Shown: positions 15,353 through 55,680, counted from the stretch's first letter. The stretch is DNA of 64,000 bases from Acanthacorydalis orientalis (GCA_034766995.1 CM068313.1:31165825-31229824), one strand, 5' to 3'. A program made the numbers and translations. The notes: generated by a model from the sequence alone, not told the origin.

Positions 15353-16909
15353 TCGTTGAAACTCAAACAAAGTTCTGAGGAGCATAAAGCCATACTTGAT
15401 AAGTAAATATTTATTTTATCAGATATATTATTTAGATCATTTACAGTAGTTAATATTTTTCCTTACATTTTTATTTATTTCTTTAATATTTGATGAAACA
15501 TTTAAAAAGAATAAAACGCAAAAAATGATAATTTAAAACGATGCAGTGAAAAAAGTTAATATGTATAAGAACATGGCTACAAAATTGTAAAAAAGTGATG
15601 AATTGATTGACAAGTTAACCTCTTACCGAATATAAATATATATGTAGTGATTATTAAATAACTATTCTTATGAGATTAGTTGTTTTAATATATCTACTCA
15701 TTAGGGCACATTTGGTATGGTAAAAAACAATAAATAAAAATCAATGATTGAAAATAATTTTTAATTTTGTTGATTCTCTACGTATTTTTATATATACTGA
15801 TGCTTGTTTTCGAAAAAATATTAAATATTATACAGGAGAGCGAGAATTAATTTGAAAACGGCGTATATATATTTATATACATATATGTATGTATGTATAT
15901 GTAAATGATATGGAAAATAAAAGATTTTAAGTGACTAATTGAATAGTCACGTAAATAAAAACATTTAAGAAAATAAACTACTTTTTAAAAATGAAAGGAA
16001 TAAAAAGACTATTAATAATAGTTTATATCTGTAGTGATTTATTTAGGTAATAAAAGAAAATTTAAACCAGTTTTTTTTTACAATTTTTCGAAACTGTTAG
16101 AATTCATTTAAAAAGAAATACGTGTATATGACTCAACTTTTCTTTGGAAATGCTTGTGTCACTATTGAAACTTTTCAAAATTTAAAATTTGAAATTATAT
16201 TTATTTTGTTCATTTCACTGTTTGTATATGGAATTGTGACGCCTGTTTAACTTGCCAAAAAATTCATTAAGAAGCGAAAATTTATTTTAGTAAAGATGTT
16301 GAGAATGGTGAGTAAGCAAATGAAGAAGTTTTCAATTGTTTTATTATATTATTTTTGCAAAGAAAAACATATATTCAGCATAAAATGAAATAAGTGAATC
16401 AGTTGTAAAAAAATAAAATGAACTCTTTTGTGAATTATTTATTTAACACACAACCACACGTACACATATACATACATATATATATATATATACAATGTGT
16501 GTGTGTGTTTTGTACAAATATTTGAAGAATAAATTATAAATTAGAAAAACAGTATTCTTTTCTCTAAAATTCTTCAAGTTTTCTTAAGAAAGTTACTTTT
16601 TTCATAATTTTTTTAATAAAAAGTTGTCATACTATAAATACGCTACTTATTTAATAAACTATTTTCACTTTTAAAGGACTCCGAATTAAAATTTAGTGTT
16701 ATTTTTATATTTTATAATAATTACTTAATTCGTTTTGAGAATTTGTTTTGAATCGCCGAATTAAAAACGGAAAATAAAAAATATATTCATAATTTCATTT
16801 AATATGAAATAACTTACCGCGCTGTAGACCAATCTAGACATCCATGAATAAATAAACCTAGCACCAACGTCTTCAGATTTATCCACATAATTGTGGATAG
16901 TGACGTCAT
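382..16909 (-). CDS. Lcch3: Lcch3 ortholog, GABA receptor beta-like subunit (3' end outside window)
   Basis: Subunit of a pentameric GABA-gated channel in the neuronal plasma membrane. Eight coding exons were placed on the minus strand: 16818-16909, 13182-13282, 8592-8659, 3238-3383, 2969-3126, 1681-1965, 1045-1266 and 382-621. All have GT/AG borders and matching phases and give 437 codons plus one base. Seen in the product: signal peptide (about residues 1-30), extracellular ligand-binding domain, Cys-loop with C168 and C182 ([16 protein letters not shown]), M1, M2 ([14 protein letters not shown], 0' R280, 2' A282), M3 ending in [20 protein letters not shown], and part of the M3-M4 loop. No M4 was found in bases 1-381, so the last exon lies left of the window. 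The M2 flank S-A-R and the beta-type sequence identify LCCH3 rather than RDL (which has P-A-R), GRD or CG8916. The neighbour is a divergently transcribed CG8916 ortholog. The assignment is firm; the exact start is less so. Confidence 0.9.
1045..1266 (-). CDS. Lcch3: Lcch3 coding exon 7, M2-M3
   Basis: 222 nt, phase 1 in and out. Encodes the rest of M2 ([14 protein letters not shown]), the M2-M3 loop ([15 protein letters not shown]), M3 ([20 protein letters not shown]) and the basic start of the cytoplasmic loop. Acceptor ATTTTTAG, donor ACAG|GTGAAC. Confidence 0.93.
1681..1965 (-). CDS. Lcch3: Lcch3 coding exon 6, loop B to M2 start
   Basis: 285 nt, phase 1 in and out. Encodes [20 protein letters not shown] and so on, M1 ([20 protein letters not shown]) and the start of M2 (ATSARVAL). 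Acceptor TTTTACAG, donor TTTAG|GTGAAT. The 3' intron interrupts M2 at 4'. Confidence 0.93.
1966..2968 (-). other. Lcch3 intron 5
   Basis: About 1 kb between the Cys-loop exon and the M1 exon. It holds (TA)n runs near 2127-2150 and 2790-2835. Open frames on both strands here are AT-rich noise. Confidence 0.75.
2969..3126 (-). CDS. Lcch3: Lcch3 coding exon 5, Cys-loop
   Basis: 158 nt, phase 2 in and phase 1 out. Starts [15 protein letters not shown] and ends NCTVEIES; holds both Cys-loop cysteines with 13 residues between them. Acceptor TTTCCGTAG, donor AGCT|GTATGT. The intron before it is only about 110 bp. Confidence 0.93.
3238..3383 (-). CDS. Lcch3: Lcch3 coding exon 4
   Basis: 146 nt, phase 0 in and phase 2 out. 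Encodes [20 protein letters not shown] and continues to [15 protein letters not shown], covering the loop A/D region of the ligand-binding domain. Acceptor TTATTCTTCAG, donor AATAG|GTATGT. Confidence 0.93.
4062..4106. repeat. (CT)n(TA)n compound microsatellite
   Basis: About 11 CT units pass directly into TA units. The same junction type recurs near 36230, 39656 and 54920. Confidence 0.9.
4633..4714. repeat. (TA)n microsatellite, 82 bp
   Basis: TA units with one C interruption. Confidence 0.95.
6715..6850. other. GC-richer intronic patch in Lcch3 intron 3
   Basis: About 130 bp of balanced composition within AT-rich intron. It includes the short inverted repeat TGCTCACTCATTGAGCA in minus-strand reading. 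No coding frame or known RNA was recognised. It could be an enhancer or an old inserted sequence. Confidence 0.3.
8592..8659 (-). CDS. Lcch3: Lcch3 coding exon 3
   Basis: 68 nt, phase 1 in and phase 0 out. Encodes [20 protein letters not shown] followed by VNM. Acceptor TTTTCCAG, donor ATG|GTAAGA. The divergent CG8916 gene has an exon of identical length, phase and alignment position. Confidence 0.9.
9169..9245. repeat. (TA)n microsatellite, 77 bp
   Basis: Uninterrupted, in Lcch3 intron 2. Confidence 0.95.
12431..12494. repeat. Two adjacent short hairpins
   Basis: A 6-bp palindrome pair (CGGTGT and ACACCG around a short loop, about 12432-12449) is followed by a perfect 16-bp stem (12459-12474 with 12479-12494) around a 4-nt loop. 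It lies in Lcch3 intron 2. It could be the relic end of a miniature transposon or simply AT-rich self-complementarity. Confidence 0.45.
13182..13282 (-). CDS. Lcch3: Lcch3 coding exon 2
   Basis: 101 nt, phase 2 in and phase 1 out. Acceptor TTTTTAG|G, donor GGTG|GTAAGT. Encodes [20 protein letters not shown] and on to [11 protein letters not shown], the start of the extracellular domain that is strongly conserved in LCCH3. Confidence 0.9.
13283..16817 (-). other. Lcch3 intron 1
   Basis: About 3.5 kb, AT-rich, with arrays near 14100-14210 and 15284-15350. No exon or RNA recognised. Confidence 0.7.
15284..15350. repeat. (TA)n microsatellite
   Basis: Uninterrupted, in Lcch3 intron 1. Confidence 0.95.
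16818..16909 (-). CDS. Lcch3: Lcch3 coding exon 1: start codon and signal peptide
   Basis: The frame is fixed by the next exon, which needs phase 2. In that frame an ATG at 16909-16907 follows directly after TAG-AGA, and a second in-frame ATG lies at 16888-16886. The product begins [20 protein letters not shown] and continues through a hydrophobic stretch to LDWSTAR, a typical signal peptide. The donor is GCG|GTAAGT with its GT at 16817-16816. The longest open frame here, in another register, is a shadow that starts at a TTG. Either ATG could be used; the first has A at -3. Confidence 0.78.
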
Positions 16910-17371
16910 TCTCTACACGATCCACTATTTGTAATATTCGCAGACAAAACTTCAAAATTGAAAGTTAACTGCATTAGCTTACTTTTTATAAACATTTGAT
17001 ATCAAATTTTAATGAATTTATGCAGTGAATAATTTTTTAGAGGTTATTTTATATTTTATTATATTTATGCTGTTCTTAATATGTATAACTTGGTCATTTT
17101 GTAGTATATGTGAATATATATTTAATGTATTAAATCAGTCATATCGGTTATTTTCTGTAAAAACCAATTTTCATATATTATTTTATATTCTATTTGTAAT
17201 TGTTATTTAATATTTCTAGATAGTTATGAGTTTATGTGAATGTTTTAAAAAAGTTCAACTTCTATAAGTATTTATACCTATTTTCATACATACATAATAC
17301 ATATTTTATCCCTCATTCATAAACATACATACACACACACACACATATATATATATACATATACATATTGT

Positions 17372-17419
<48 letters not shown>

Positions 17420-18050
17420 GTGTGTATATGCATGTTTTTTATATTATGGAAAAATAAATAAAACGTTTTAACTTATACTATGAAACAGAATTCTCTTATT
17501 TCTTAAACTTTATATCGAATAATTAAATTTTTCCTTCTTTTTAAGTTTTCACCTTAATGATTAAAAAACAATAGTTTAAAACATATATTTATAGAGTTCG
17601 TAAAATGATTTTGAAATTATAAGTAAAACAATTATTTATTTATCAAACAGTCATAAAATAATATTCAAATATTTAAAAAAAAGTTTTGTTCGATTCCATT
17701 TGAAAAGAATAAGTGTATTAATATGGTATAAAATAATTTGTTAATTGTCATTTTAATTATAATCTATAAATAATTTTCTTAAAAATAATAAAAAATATTT
17801 ATATAAAGAAATAGATTCTTTCAATTTACTATGTGATAAATATTGCTGTTTTCTAATTGTTTTATTAATAACTAAAAAATAAATTAGATAAAAATCAGTT
17901 GGATTATACAGAATATTTCATTTAATAATTATACATATCAAAAATCTCTTTAATTAAAATTTAATATTTACTTCAGGGTCTATATATGCATTAATAATGT
18001 TATAAACACATACATACATACACACATACATACATACATACATCTATATA

Positions 18051-18096
<46 letters not shown>

Positions 18097-18730
18097 ACTG
18101 AGTATAAAAATTTACAAAAAGTGTCTTTAAAAAGTATTTTTAAATAATTCTTTTAATAACATTTTTAAATCAATAATTTTTTGATTTCTTTTTAAAATAG
18201 TAATTATTACAAGAACGAATTTAGATTGTCATATATGCAATTATAAAATAAAACTATGCATCCAAATTGAAAATTTTGTATTAGTTCGCTAAAAAGCTTT
18301 AAAAACTATTATTTGTTTACATAATTTCTTCGTCTGACTTTACTTAGGAAAGTGTTATTTTTGAATTATCTTTATACTTTTCTAATTAAATATTCTATTA
18401 CAATGTTTGTGTATGATTAATATATGGAATTAGTTTTACAAATAGATTAATTTTTTAAAAAAATGCTTCATGCCTGAAATTCCATGACTGAAAAATAAAA
18501 TAAGTACGAGAAAAATTTCACGAAATACTTTATTTAACAAACTAAAAAGTAAAATTCAATATTTTATATCACTGAAAACGTTAGATATACTTTTATGAAA
18601 TCGAATATAAATTTAATGGTTCAAATTTAGTAATGTCAAAATGATATTTTCAAACGAATGAAAAATGATATTCACTAATTTAGAATAGGAAGTTAAGATT
18701 ATAATAAAATACATTTAATCCTTATACTTC

Positions 18731-18733
<3 letters not shown>

Positions 18734-18798
<65 letters not shown>
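18734..18798. repeat. (TA)n microsatellite
   Basis: Uninterrupted, in the intergenic region between the two receptor genes. Confidence 0.95.
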
Positions 18799-18801
<3 letters not shown>

Positions 18802-19128
18802 AGGATAAATGGATGAGTAAAATTATCATCGATTGTGTAATTAAAGTACTTTTTAATTAAAAAAAGGCTGATATAACAATAAAATTTAAATTTTTTACAC
18901 TTACAGTTCTTACAACTTGTTTTAATAATGATTATTACTTTAAGTGTTTTTCAGTTAATTTTCTTCAATTATTTTTATTTTATGAGGTTGTATTCATAAG
19001 AAAATAACTTAATTTTAGACATTAAAATTTAAAATTCATATTTATTATTCGATATTTATAACTATAAGAAAAGTTATTTAATTATCAATTTATTTATATA
19101 TATTTTAGATCGCAAGAAGAATTCATAG

Positions 19129-19167
<39 letters not shown>

Positions 19168-19176
19168 ATGATGTGT

Positions 19177-19215
<39 letters not shown>

Positions 19216-19779
19216 TTATAAAATTACTATACTTTTTTTAAATTAATTATTTATGTATTTATATATAACTGATAGAATAATTATAACTGTAAAAAAAGAG
19301 TTCTATTTGATTTGTTTACATAAATAGTTATATATTTTTATCAATTATATACGTATAGAATACAATTTTTTAAATATTTAGCACATTATAAAATTTCACT
19401 ATACCATTTTTGTTTCCTTTTTCATTTATAAACATTACAATATCTTAAATTATTATATTTTTTATAATAATTAGTAAACAACTATTTTTATTATAATCAC
19501 GTAAAATGAAAAAGTGTGTATGAAAATAAAATTTTGGAAATATAAACACAATATTTTTTTAAAAAAGATATTCGTCAGTCACTGACAGTACAATTACATC
19601 AGACTCTGACCTGTCATTTAAATTAACCATTAATTTTATGTACATTTTTAAGTGTTCTCATCAATTTTGATAAACTACATGTGGACATATGTCGTTTACT
19701 ATGACATTTTATTTATATATCTGTATTACACACGAATGAGATAGACGTTAAAATCTGATAAAAGTCCCGTAATCTTTTG

Positions 19780-19990
19780 TGCATGTCAGAGACAACCTTC
19801 TCCAAAACCATTCGTTATTTGTCTGTTATGGTTTTATGGAACGCGCATGCTCCAAAATCTGGAGATGACATAGCGACGTCGGGCGTCAGAAGCTGGGAAC
19901 AAGCAGAGTAAGCGTCGATACGATCCCGGTGTACACGTTACGAATCCGTTTACTCCACACGTTACGTTATAGGAAACTTTATCTTCGTTT
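19780..19990 (-). promoter_or_regulatory. GC-richer patch, possible Lcch3 promoter or noncoding first exon
   Basis: About 200 bp with several CpG-containing motifs (GCGACGTCGGGCGTC, CGATACGATCCCGG) in otherwise AT-dominated sequence, about 3 kb upstream of the Lcch3 start codon. The CG8916 leader has similar composition, which suggests a transcription start region. No clear minus-strand donor was fixed. Strand and role are inference. Confidence 0.3.
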
Positions 19991-20574
19991 CGTATATGTA
20001 AAACTTACTTTGAGATATCTTGTTCAACAAAGAAGGCTAATTGTGAAAATGTGTGCTTAGAAAGAAATGCAATTATATTTTTTTTACTTTTGTTTTGTAT
20101 AGTTGTCGATTTTCATTAGTTGTTTATTGGATAGTTGATGGATTGAGCTATGTTAGTTTGATGTTTATAAAACTAAATTTTTACATTGTAAGCTATAGAG
20201 ATTTCAATTATTCAATTGAAAACATCAAAAAAATATCAACAAAAACAATAACAGAAACTGTGACTTGTTTTCGTTAAGTTAATATTTGAAGAACGAAAGT
20301 AAATTTTATTAAATTACCCATGAACTAAGCATATTAATATTACATTAAACTGATACAACATAACAACTATTTCAATTTTCTAACGCTTCATTGAATTTGT
20401 AATCAGTATTTTATGAGACGTCTGTTATGATTTTTGTACATTTTCTATTTTTTTCTACTAATTGCCTTTCTGCATTTATAAAACATAATAAAATCTACTC
20501 TATTGAAAGTATATAAATGTTTTAGAAAATGTGGATAATTTATGCACCTTTGTACACACACACAAACATATACA

Positions 20575-20623
<49 letters not shown>

Positions 20624-20929
20624 GTATTTGTGTATATAAGCATTCTTCTGCATACATTTAACTTTTGACAACTTTTTAAATTGATTTTTCGTTTTATAAT
20701 ATAAATACGATGCAATTCATATGTCATGTACATAAAATTACATGTCAAAGAAAAAAAAACGTGTGAAGAATTATACTTTTGCTTTGATAAGCCAAAATGA
20801 ATTAGTATTAAATATTTACACCCATAAAATATATTACTTTTTATATACATTTTCTTATATATATATATATGGGGGGAGGGGGGTAAATATTATAAAATAG
20901 TTCTGCTACTGTGGCTAATTTCAGTTTCA

Positions 20930-21150
20930 AAAATTCATTTTTTTACTCTACGAATCACACCAAATATTTTCAAATCAAAAATATTCAATAAATTTTGATT
21001 CTTTATTTTTGTTTGCTGTTGTATGAGAATTTTGATGGCAACACCATCATCCTTAGAACGTCAAGTTATAGACATTTTTTTTATATTTTTGGTCTGGTTT
21101 ATAGGGTGAAAAAAGAATTCATTTGTGAAAGTAAATATTATATTTTCGTT
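20930..21150 (+). repeat. Dispersed repeat family B, copy 1
   Basis: Shares with copies at 28420-28560 and 34975-35255 a run beginning TTTACTC(T/A)CG..ATCACA, a GATTC(T/C)TT..TTG(C/A)TGTTG block and an ATGG..CATCATCCTTAGAACG block. With the 35 kb copy it also shares TGGTTTATAGGG...AATTCATTTGTGAAAG. Same orientation in all three. Family unknown. Confidence 0.5.
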
Positions 21151-21316
21151 AAAATTTAAATTCAGTTTATCTTTATATAAAAAAATCTTGAAACTGAGGT
21201 AATTATTTTATAGCATTATTATACATAGCTCTCAATTAAAAATATTTTTAGACTTCTTTAGTATAGAATATTTTGTATCTATGATCATAAGAAGTTGTAT
21301 TTGTACGCAAATGTTC

Positions 21317-21430
<114 letters not shown>

Positions 21431-22227
21431 ACAATCAGAAATAAATAACATAAAAGTAATATTATACTATATTTTTCGCTATAAAAAAGACATTTTATCA
21501 ATCAAAATATCAAATTTTATTCAAATGTGTAATAGATAAAAATATTTTTAAACTAAGAATTTATGAAGTAAATGTTACATTGGATAAAAAAATATTGTTT
21601 TTATCTATGTAACGTATATTTTATATCATGATAGCAAGAAATATTAAATACGAATAAAAAAAATATTAAATACGAATACATATCGATTATATTGTTAACT
21701 TAAAATTAAAAATATAAATTTTTCGTCAATATTCTAATTTTATAAATTAATCAAAAAGTTCATTAAAATTATTAATATATATTTAATATACTCATATTAT
21801 CTTATGTTGTCAAATTTTATAAATTATTGATTTTAGTTAATTATTTTAATTCGTTTTCTTTTATTTATTTTTGAACAATCTTATTAAATAAGTTTTAAAT
21901 TTGAATGTCTTTTTATATTTGTATTTTTTTTAAATAATAAATATAATGTTGGCAATGACCTGCACTTTTTTTGTAGTTTTTATTGGTAAAAAATGAGATT
22001 AAAACCTAATGTTTACAACGTAATTTTTGATGTTATTAATTTTTGTAATAAATCAAACTAAATAACTAAATCAAATTAATATTAAAAAAGACGTAAAAAG
22101 TGAGTTATGATAAAATTAGGTTAAGATATCAAAAAGGCATTGAAAATCTATTGACAAGAGTGGCATTGCAATACTTAAATTAGCAATAAATAAAAACAGC
22201 TTTTATTTAGCAGTGGAATGTCAAAGT

Positions 22228-22286
<59 letters not shown>

Positions 22287-23031
22287 CATAATTGTCGTAC
22301 AAAACGTATTTCTAATGACAATTAATTTGATGATTTCTCGCAAAAATGGCACACAAACAAATGTTGAAATCTCAACTATAGCAGAGTTACATGAATTTGA
22401 AATTTGAACTAAAACTTTTTTTATAACGTCTATAATTTGCATTGAAGATTTATATTATTGACTGATATGCTTAGATGTAAAGAACATATCTTACTATATA
22501 GATAAAAGTAAATTATAAATAATAAAACCAAATAAATAATTATTTAAAAAATATTTTTCTTTGTTTAATTTCTGTACAAAAAAGATGTTTTTAACATGCA
22601 CATGTTTTACACGTTACCATTTTCTCGTTCTTTAATTATTGTAAAGTTACTTATTTTTGAAATAATATAAGACTACAGGTGTGTTTAACAACGCATTAGT
22701 ATTTTTTTAAAATACTATTATTTGTAGAGGTAATACTTCTAAAAAAATCTACTATATCCCTCATAAAAATAATACAAGCGAATCGAATATACACATTTAT
22801 AAACATTTGTTTTGTTTCAGATTATTTTTAAAATAAGTAAAACATTTGTCAGCTATTTTAATTGCTAATTTTCTATTTTTAACCAGAAATCATTTAATTG
22901 TTACCAAGAAAGACTAACAAATCACAAAATTATTCCGATTCGGAAATATCTTTAAAGTATGCAAATGTTTAAATAAGAATTAAAAATGCATCTTTTTTAA
23001 ACTGAAACATTCGATTACGTTTTCCGTTTCT

Positions 23032-23085
<54 letters not shown>

Positions 23086-23303
23086 TTATTTAGAGTAGAA
23101 TTGATATTTTTTGTAAAATGATATATATATATATATATATATATATATTACAAACGTATAAAAATTTCTGGAATTTTATCTAGTAACATGTTTTATTATG
23201 ACGGCGACACATGTCTAATAAGAATCTAATTTCATTTTTTGATGTACAAACATTCGTACATTATGCTGATGTAACATGAATATTAAGTTCCTTTTGCATT
23301 ACT

Positions 23304-23349
<46 letters not shown>

Positions 23350-23793
23350 ATAAAGATAAATATATACATAGATATATAATAAAATTATTGAAAGGTATGT
23401 ATTAAAATTTATAAAATTTGAGGAAAGCTAGGTAATTTTTTAAAAATTTAATTCGATCATAAAAATCATTAATAAAACAATGATAATTTAAACATTTTTA
23501 AGATTTTTTACTTCTTCTTTTATGAAATTAGTAACTATTAAAATACTTTTGTTTGCTTAATATAATATTTTTCTAATGAAATATATTTAGATCTATGATA
23601 ATATTTAGAAATTAATATATAAAAACTAATAAAGTTTTATTATAAAAACAGAATTCGATTATAGGTTATATTTATTTTTAAATGATTATTTTTTTAAATA
23701 TACTTAACGTTTCTTTTGAATCACTTTTATTATATACTTACATTTAATTATGCTATATTAAGATTTTTCAAAAACACTAATATTTAATTTATA

Positions 23794-23845
<52 letters not shown>

Positions 23846-24385
23846 CCTTCGTCTTTATATATAATTGAAGTAAAAAAGAAATGTAAATAAATTGTAAGTA
23901 TAAAGCAAAAATAATCAATTTCTCACCGTATTCATAACAGAATGATACATTTGTATTTCAATGATAATAAAAAAAAAAAAATCTGTCATACATTGCGACC
24001 AACTCTTTTAAGGATTTGTTCGTTATTTTAATTAATTTTATATCAATATATGTTCGAATACTATATGAAATATTATGTATGAGATATGCTAAAGTTACAT
24101 TAATTCTGTTCGATATTCATCTACGTGTTGATGAATTTTGTAAACAAATGTTTATTATCCATTTTAAACTTCTCTAAATATTACTCATATATGAAGTTTT
24201 TCAGAATAAATTAATCTAACAGTAAATTTTTAGTAAAGTATATAGAACTATTTGTAGGTATATAAATAAAATAAATGGGAATAAAATAAATTGAAAGTAA
24301 TAATAGCATACTTCTTCAAACAACTTTTTACTATATAAAATACGTTTTGAATACTAAACTTTGCACGTTTGTCAGTAATTTGAAA

Positions 24386-24431
<46 letters not shown>

Positions 24432-24542
24432 ACAAGCGAATACATTTTTTTTAAAAAAACATACTTTTCAATTTTCTTAAGATTGTTTTAAATGAGAACG
24501 ATATTAAGAATCAAGGAAATTAATTTGGTATAAAAGTTTATA

Positions 24543-24592
<50 letters not shown>

Positions 24593-25237
24593 TTATATAT
24601 AATAAATTATTATTCATTTTTAATTAAAAATATTAAAGGATTTTTATTTTATTCTATGTTTTTTATATTACGTAGAAAATTTTATATTTTTAAAAACATT
24701 CCTTATTATAACATAAAAAGTGAATTTCTTAATTTAATTTTTTCTCAACAAAAGTTGATTTTTTAAAATACAATACTTTATTTAAATTATTTTTTTAATT
24801 TACATGCATGCAAACAAAAGTACATTATTATATTATTATTATTCAAATAGATATTTATTTATTTATGTAGAAAAAATGAAAAAAAATATGTCATTTTATA
24901 TATTAATATCATAGGTTGTCTGTCATTTGCCTACAAATATTAGAAAAGTATTGTTGCTATTAAAAAGTTATAACTGTTAAGATTCATTCCTATTTACATT
25001 GTGTTTAAATAGAATTTTTATGTTGTCATTTATAATATTGTCTTTATCTATAGTGGGTATGTTGGTAATATTGAAACATATTTATAGAAAGTTAGAATTG
25101 TCAAGTTAATAGTAGGTAATGTGGTTTTTAATGATCAAAGAAGTGCTCTCACGATTTTTGTATGAAATAAAAGTATTTATGTGTTTTAAGAAAACGATAT
25201 ATTTCATTATTTATAATGATTTGCGAAAGTAATTACG

Positions 25238-25301
<64 letters not shown>

Positions 25302-25490
25302 GTGGTGTGTGCATATATACTGTTATGTAGATATATGTTAAAGGGTAAAGGTTTGTATGTGATTATTTTTAATGGTGTTTTAAAAGTAAAAAATAAATTT
25401 ATAAACGCTCCTTTAAAAAAATGATGTATGAACCATTATATAATTGAAATAAACCATTGATGTGTAAAATCATCACAGCCTCTTATAAAT

Positions 25491-25990
25491 CTCTTTCACT
25501 ATTGGTGGATTGGTACCAACGCATGCGTATTATTGTTGGCGTCGCGTTTGAAAAGTTTTACAACGTGACGTAGACAACACGGTTGTCGTCCGTCTGTTGT
25601 TTCCGCGACACCGATTGCTTGATCTGTGTAGCGGCTGCGTCGACCACCATTTAGTGAAGACAAAGGAGACGTAGTTTTCATCATCGATAAAAGATACAAA
25701 ACGTTTCATACAACGCGCTCTTCTTTATTAGTCCGAGTGTTGTTACTTGTTTATTTGTTGCTAATATGGTGTTCGAAAAAAACACACTTTTTTTCGCTCC
25801 ATAATAATATATCATTCGTGCACGTTCGGTTTTGATAAGACAGGTGACAATCGAATAAGACAAATGTTTGACGAGTATCGCAGACGCCAAGATTTAAATT
25901 GGAAATTTTTGTTGCTACTGAAATAATATCTTTCAAGATGTTCTTTTGACATCCTCCTTTTAGTTCTTGTCTGCAACCGTAGATGTTAAA
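25491..25990 (+). promoter_or_regulatory. CG8916: CG8916 5' leader with five upstream ORFs
   Basis: About 500 bp of markedly higher G+C directly upstream of the start codon, probably transcribed leader and core promoter. Upstream ORFs: 25523-25573 (16 codons plus stop), 25766-25804 (12), 25864-25926 (20), 25938-25949 (3) and 25983-25994 (3). The stop of the last overlaps the main start as ATGA. The transcription start is not visible, and splicing inside the leader cannot be excluded. Minus-strand open frames here are shadows. Confidence 0.55.
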
Positions 25991-53101
<27,111 letters not shown>

Positions 53102-53115
53102 TATGTAATGTAATA

Positions 53116-53116
<1 letters not shown>

Positions 53117-53180
<64 letters not shown>
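53117..53180. repeat. (TA)n microsatellite in probable CG8916 3' UTR
   Basis: Begins 16 bp after the stop codon, so it is probably transcribed into mRNA. Confidence 0.93.
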
Positions 53181-53187
<7 letters not shown>

Positions 53188-53273
53188 TATATATGTTAAA
53201 AACAGGTTTTTCATTTGATGTTTTTTCAAATGAATTATATTACTTCAAGTACCTTTTTAATTATATTGTAGTT

Positions 53274-53279
53274 AATAAA
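53274..53279 (+). terminator. CG8916: Candidate CG8916 polyadenylation signal
   Basis: First AATAAA after the CG8916 stop, about 170 nt downstream and past a (TA)n array. A second lies at 53507-53512. In DNA this AT-rich the motif is common by chance. Confidence 0.35.
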
Positions 53280-54129
53280 ATGAATGATTTTATATACATA
53301 TCAACAGTAACAAGTAAGTTTCAAGTTTTACATAGGGATTATTTTCAACAGTTTACTATCTTTAAATAAGTTATAGTTGACATAATGGATAAACATTTGG
53401 AAGCTTTTATATAACAATAGGAATACCAATAGTGTATGTCTGTTATAAAAGAGTATAAAACAATTTAGATGTAAAATATATTTAAAACTGTTATTTCAAA
53501 AATATTAATAAAGTTTTCAATGATTGTTATACTTTTTAAAATAAAATGATGCGAAATATTTTAGATGCTAACAGGAAAAAACTGCATAGATATATAATAT
53601 TCAGTGCAACTGATTAATAAATATAAAATTATATTTACTGACCAAAGTAAGTGATAAAAATTATTCCATTAATTTTATATTTGGAATGTTATATTATATT
53701 AATGTATAGGAATAATTTTGAGAATGGAATATTGTTTAAATTTTTAGGAGAACCAATTTAAAAAACATATATCAAACTGATTAATTTATTTAGTTTAGAG
53801 GATTTTTACAATTAAATTTATAAAAATATTAAGTTAATTTAAAGTATAATGATATATGAGAATAATAATAAATAGTAATATCATTATATTTATAATCACT
53901 AAGAAAAATATTAAATAATAAAATAAATTTAAAAAAATGTAATTATGTTCAGTGTTATAGAATAACTTATTTAAAACTTGTTTTAATTCATTAAAAGTAA
54001 TAAAATTTAAATATACATTTATTTTGGTAATTTTTGTATTTTAGATATATTTTAGTAGAAATGTTATGAGGTTTGTTTTATCGGAAAATATCTTCCAACT
54101 TTAGTTCAACGTTTACAGAGATTAGTACT

Positions 54130-54211
<82 letters not shown>

Positions 54212-54465
54212 AGGTAAACCATGGTATATGAATTTTCGATTAATGTGAGTTTCGGTTAATATGCTCACAAACATTTCTACTATTACATTATAGGTGGAAC
54301 CTCAAATTACAAATGGTGCATTTAGTTATAAAAAATGTTTTAAAACATCATGCATAAGCTAGAATTTTTCTTATTGCTTTTTAACTTTGATATATGTGGT
54401 TTCCAGATATACGGGTACACTTATTGCATGCACTAATTGTGTGCATTGATGTTTACTTGTGTGTT

Positions 54466-54504
<39 letters not shown>

Positions 54505-54505
54505 C

Positions 54506-54556
<51 letters not shown>

Positions 54557-54918
54557 AATTTTTATGGACATAAATGATGAGTTGAGTTTTAATGAATACT
54601 GAAAATTAATATTTTAAATTCTTATTTTATATTTATTATTTTTATTTTTGAGTGAATAGCTAATAAGTTCCATTTTAAATATTTTGAATTTTTGGAAACA
54701 TTTGGTAATGTAATGTAATTAAAAAATAGGAATAATTTAATCCTACATTTACAATTGAAGACTTAATTCTAATATATATATATTCCTTTTAATCTTAAAA
54801 ACTTATTTTACATTACATAAAATAATTGTAATAAAAGTTTTATTGTATATAGATTTGTATATACTAATAACTTCATATTGGAAATGGGTTTAATAAATAA
54901 ACATATATACACATTATC

Positions 54919-54958
<40 letters not shown>

Positions 54959-55138
54959 CTCTGAAGAGATAGAAAGTATTGAAAATACATTTGAAAATAT
55001 TTAAATATATTGATGTTTAAAATTAATAAATTTTATATTATACTTTAACATTAAAAAAACTTTCAAAGTATTTACTTCTCACTAAGGTAACTTACTAGTT
55101 GGTTTTGTTATTGATACATACATAAAGATATATGTATG

Positions 55139-55238
<100 letters not shown>

Positions 55239-55614
55239 TTTAAAACTGAATTATATAATTAAATTATAATAGAGTATTTTATAAATTTGTTAAATCTTAT
55301 ATTTATTTTTAATTCTCTGGTTCAAAAATTATTTCAGATATTTTGCATAGAGTATTATTTCTAAACAATAGAAAAGTATTTAAGAATGGTGTAAAATAAT
55401 TTTATTTTTTTACAGTTACCTTTATTAAGTGTTTATATTAGATATGTCAGGAATTTTTATATATTTTTGTTTAAAAAAGCATTTGTTAGCTATGAATATT
55501 TTTTATTATTTTTTTATTTTTTTTTTGTTGTGACTGGGATGTACATAATGATTTATAACTATTTTGTAATATCTTCTTAAAAAGTACATATAATAGATAT
55601 TTGAATATTATGTA

Positions 55615-55680
<66 letters not shown>

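Noticed and set aside
16761..16955. Open minus-strand frame reading through the Lcch3 exon 1 region ([20 protein letters not shown])
   Set aside because: It starts at TTG and its phase at the donor does not fit exon 2; the frame with the signal peptide does.
21640..21680. Tandem copy of AATATTAAATACGAATA
   Set aside because: A small two-copy slippage duplication; a similar one at 40998-41038. Not informative alone.
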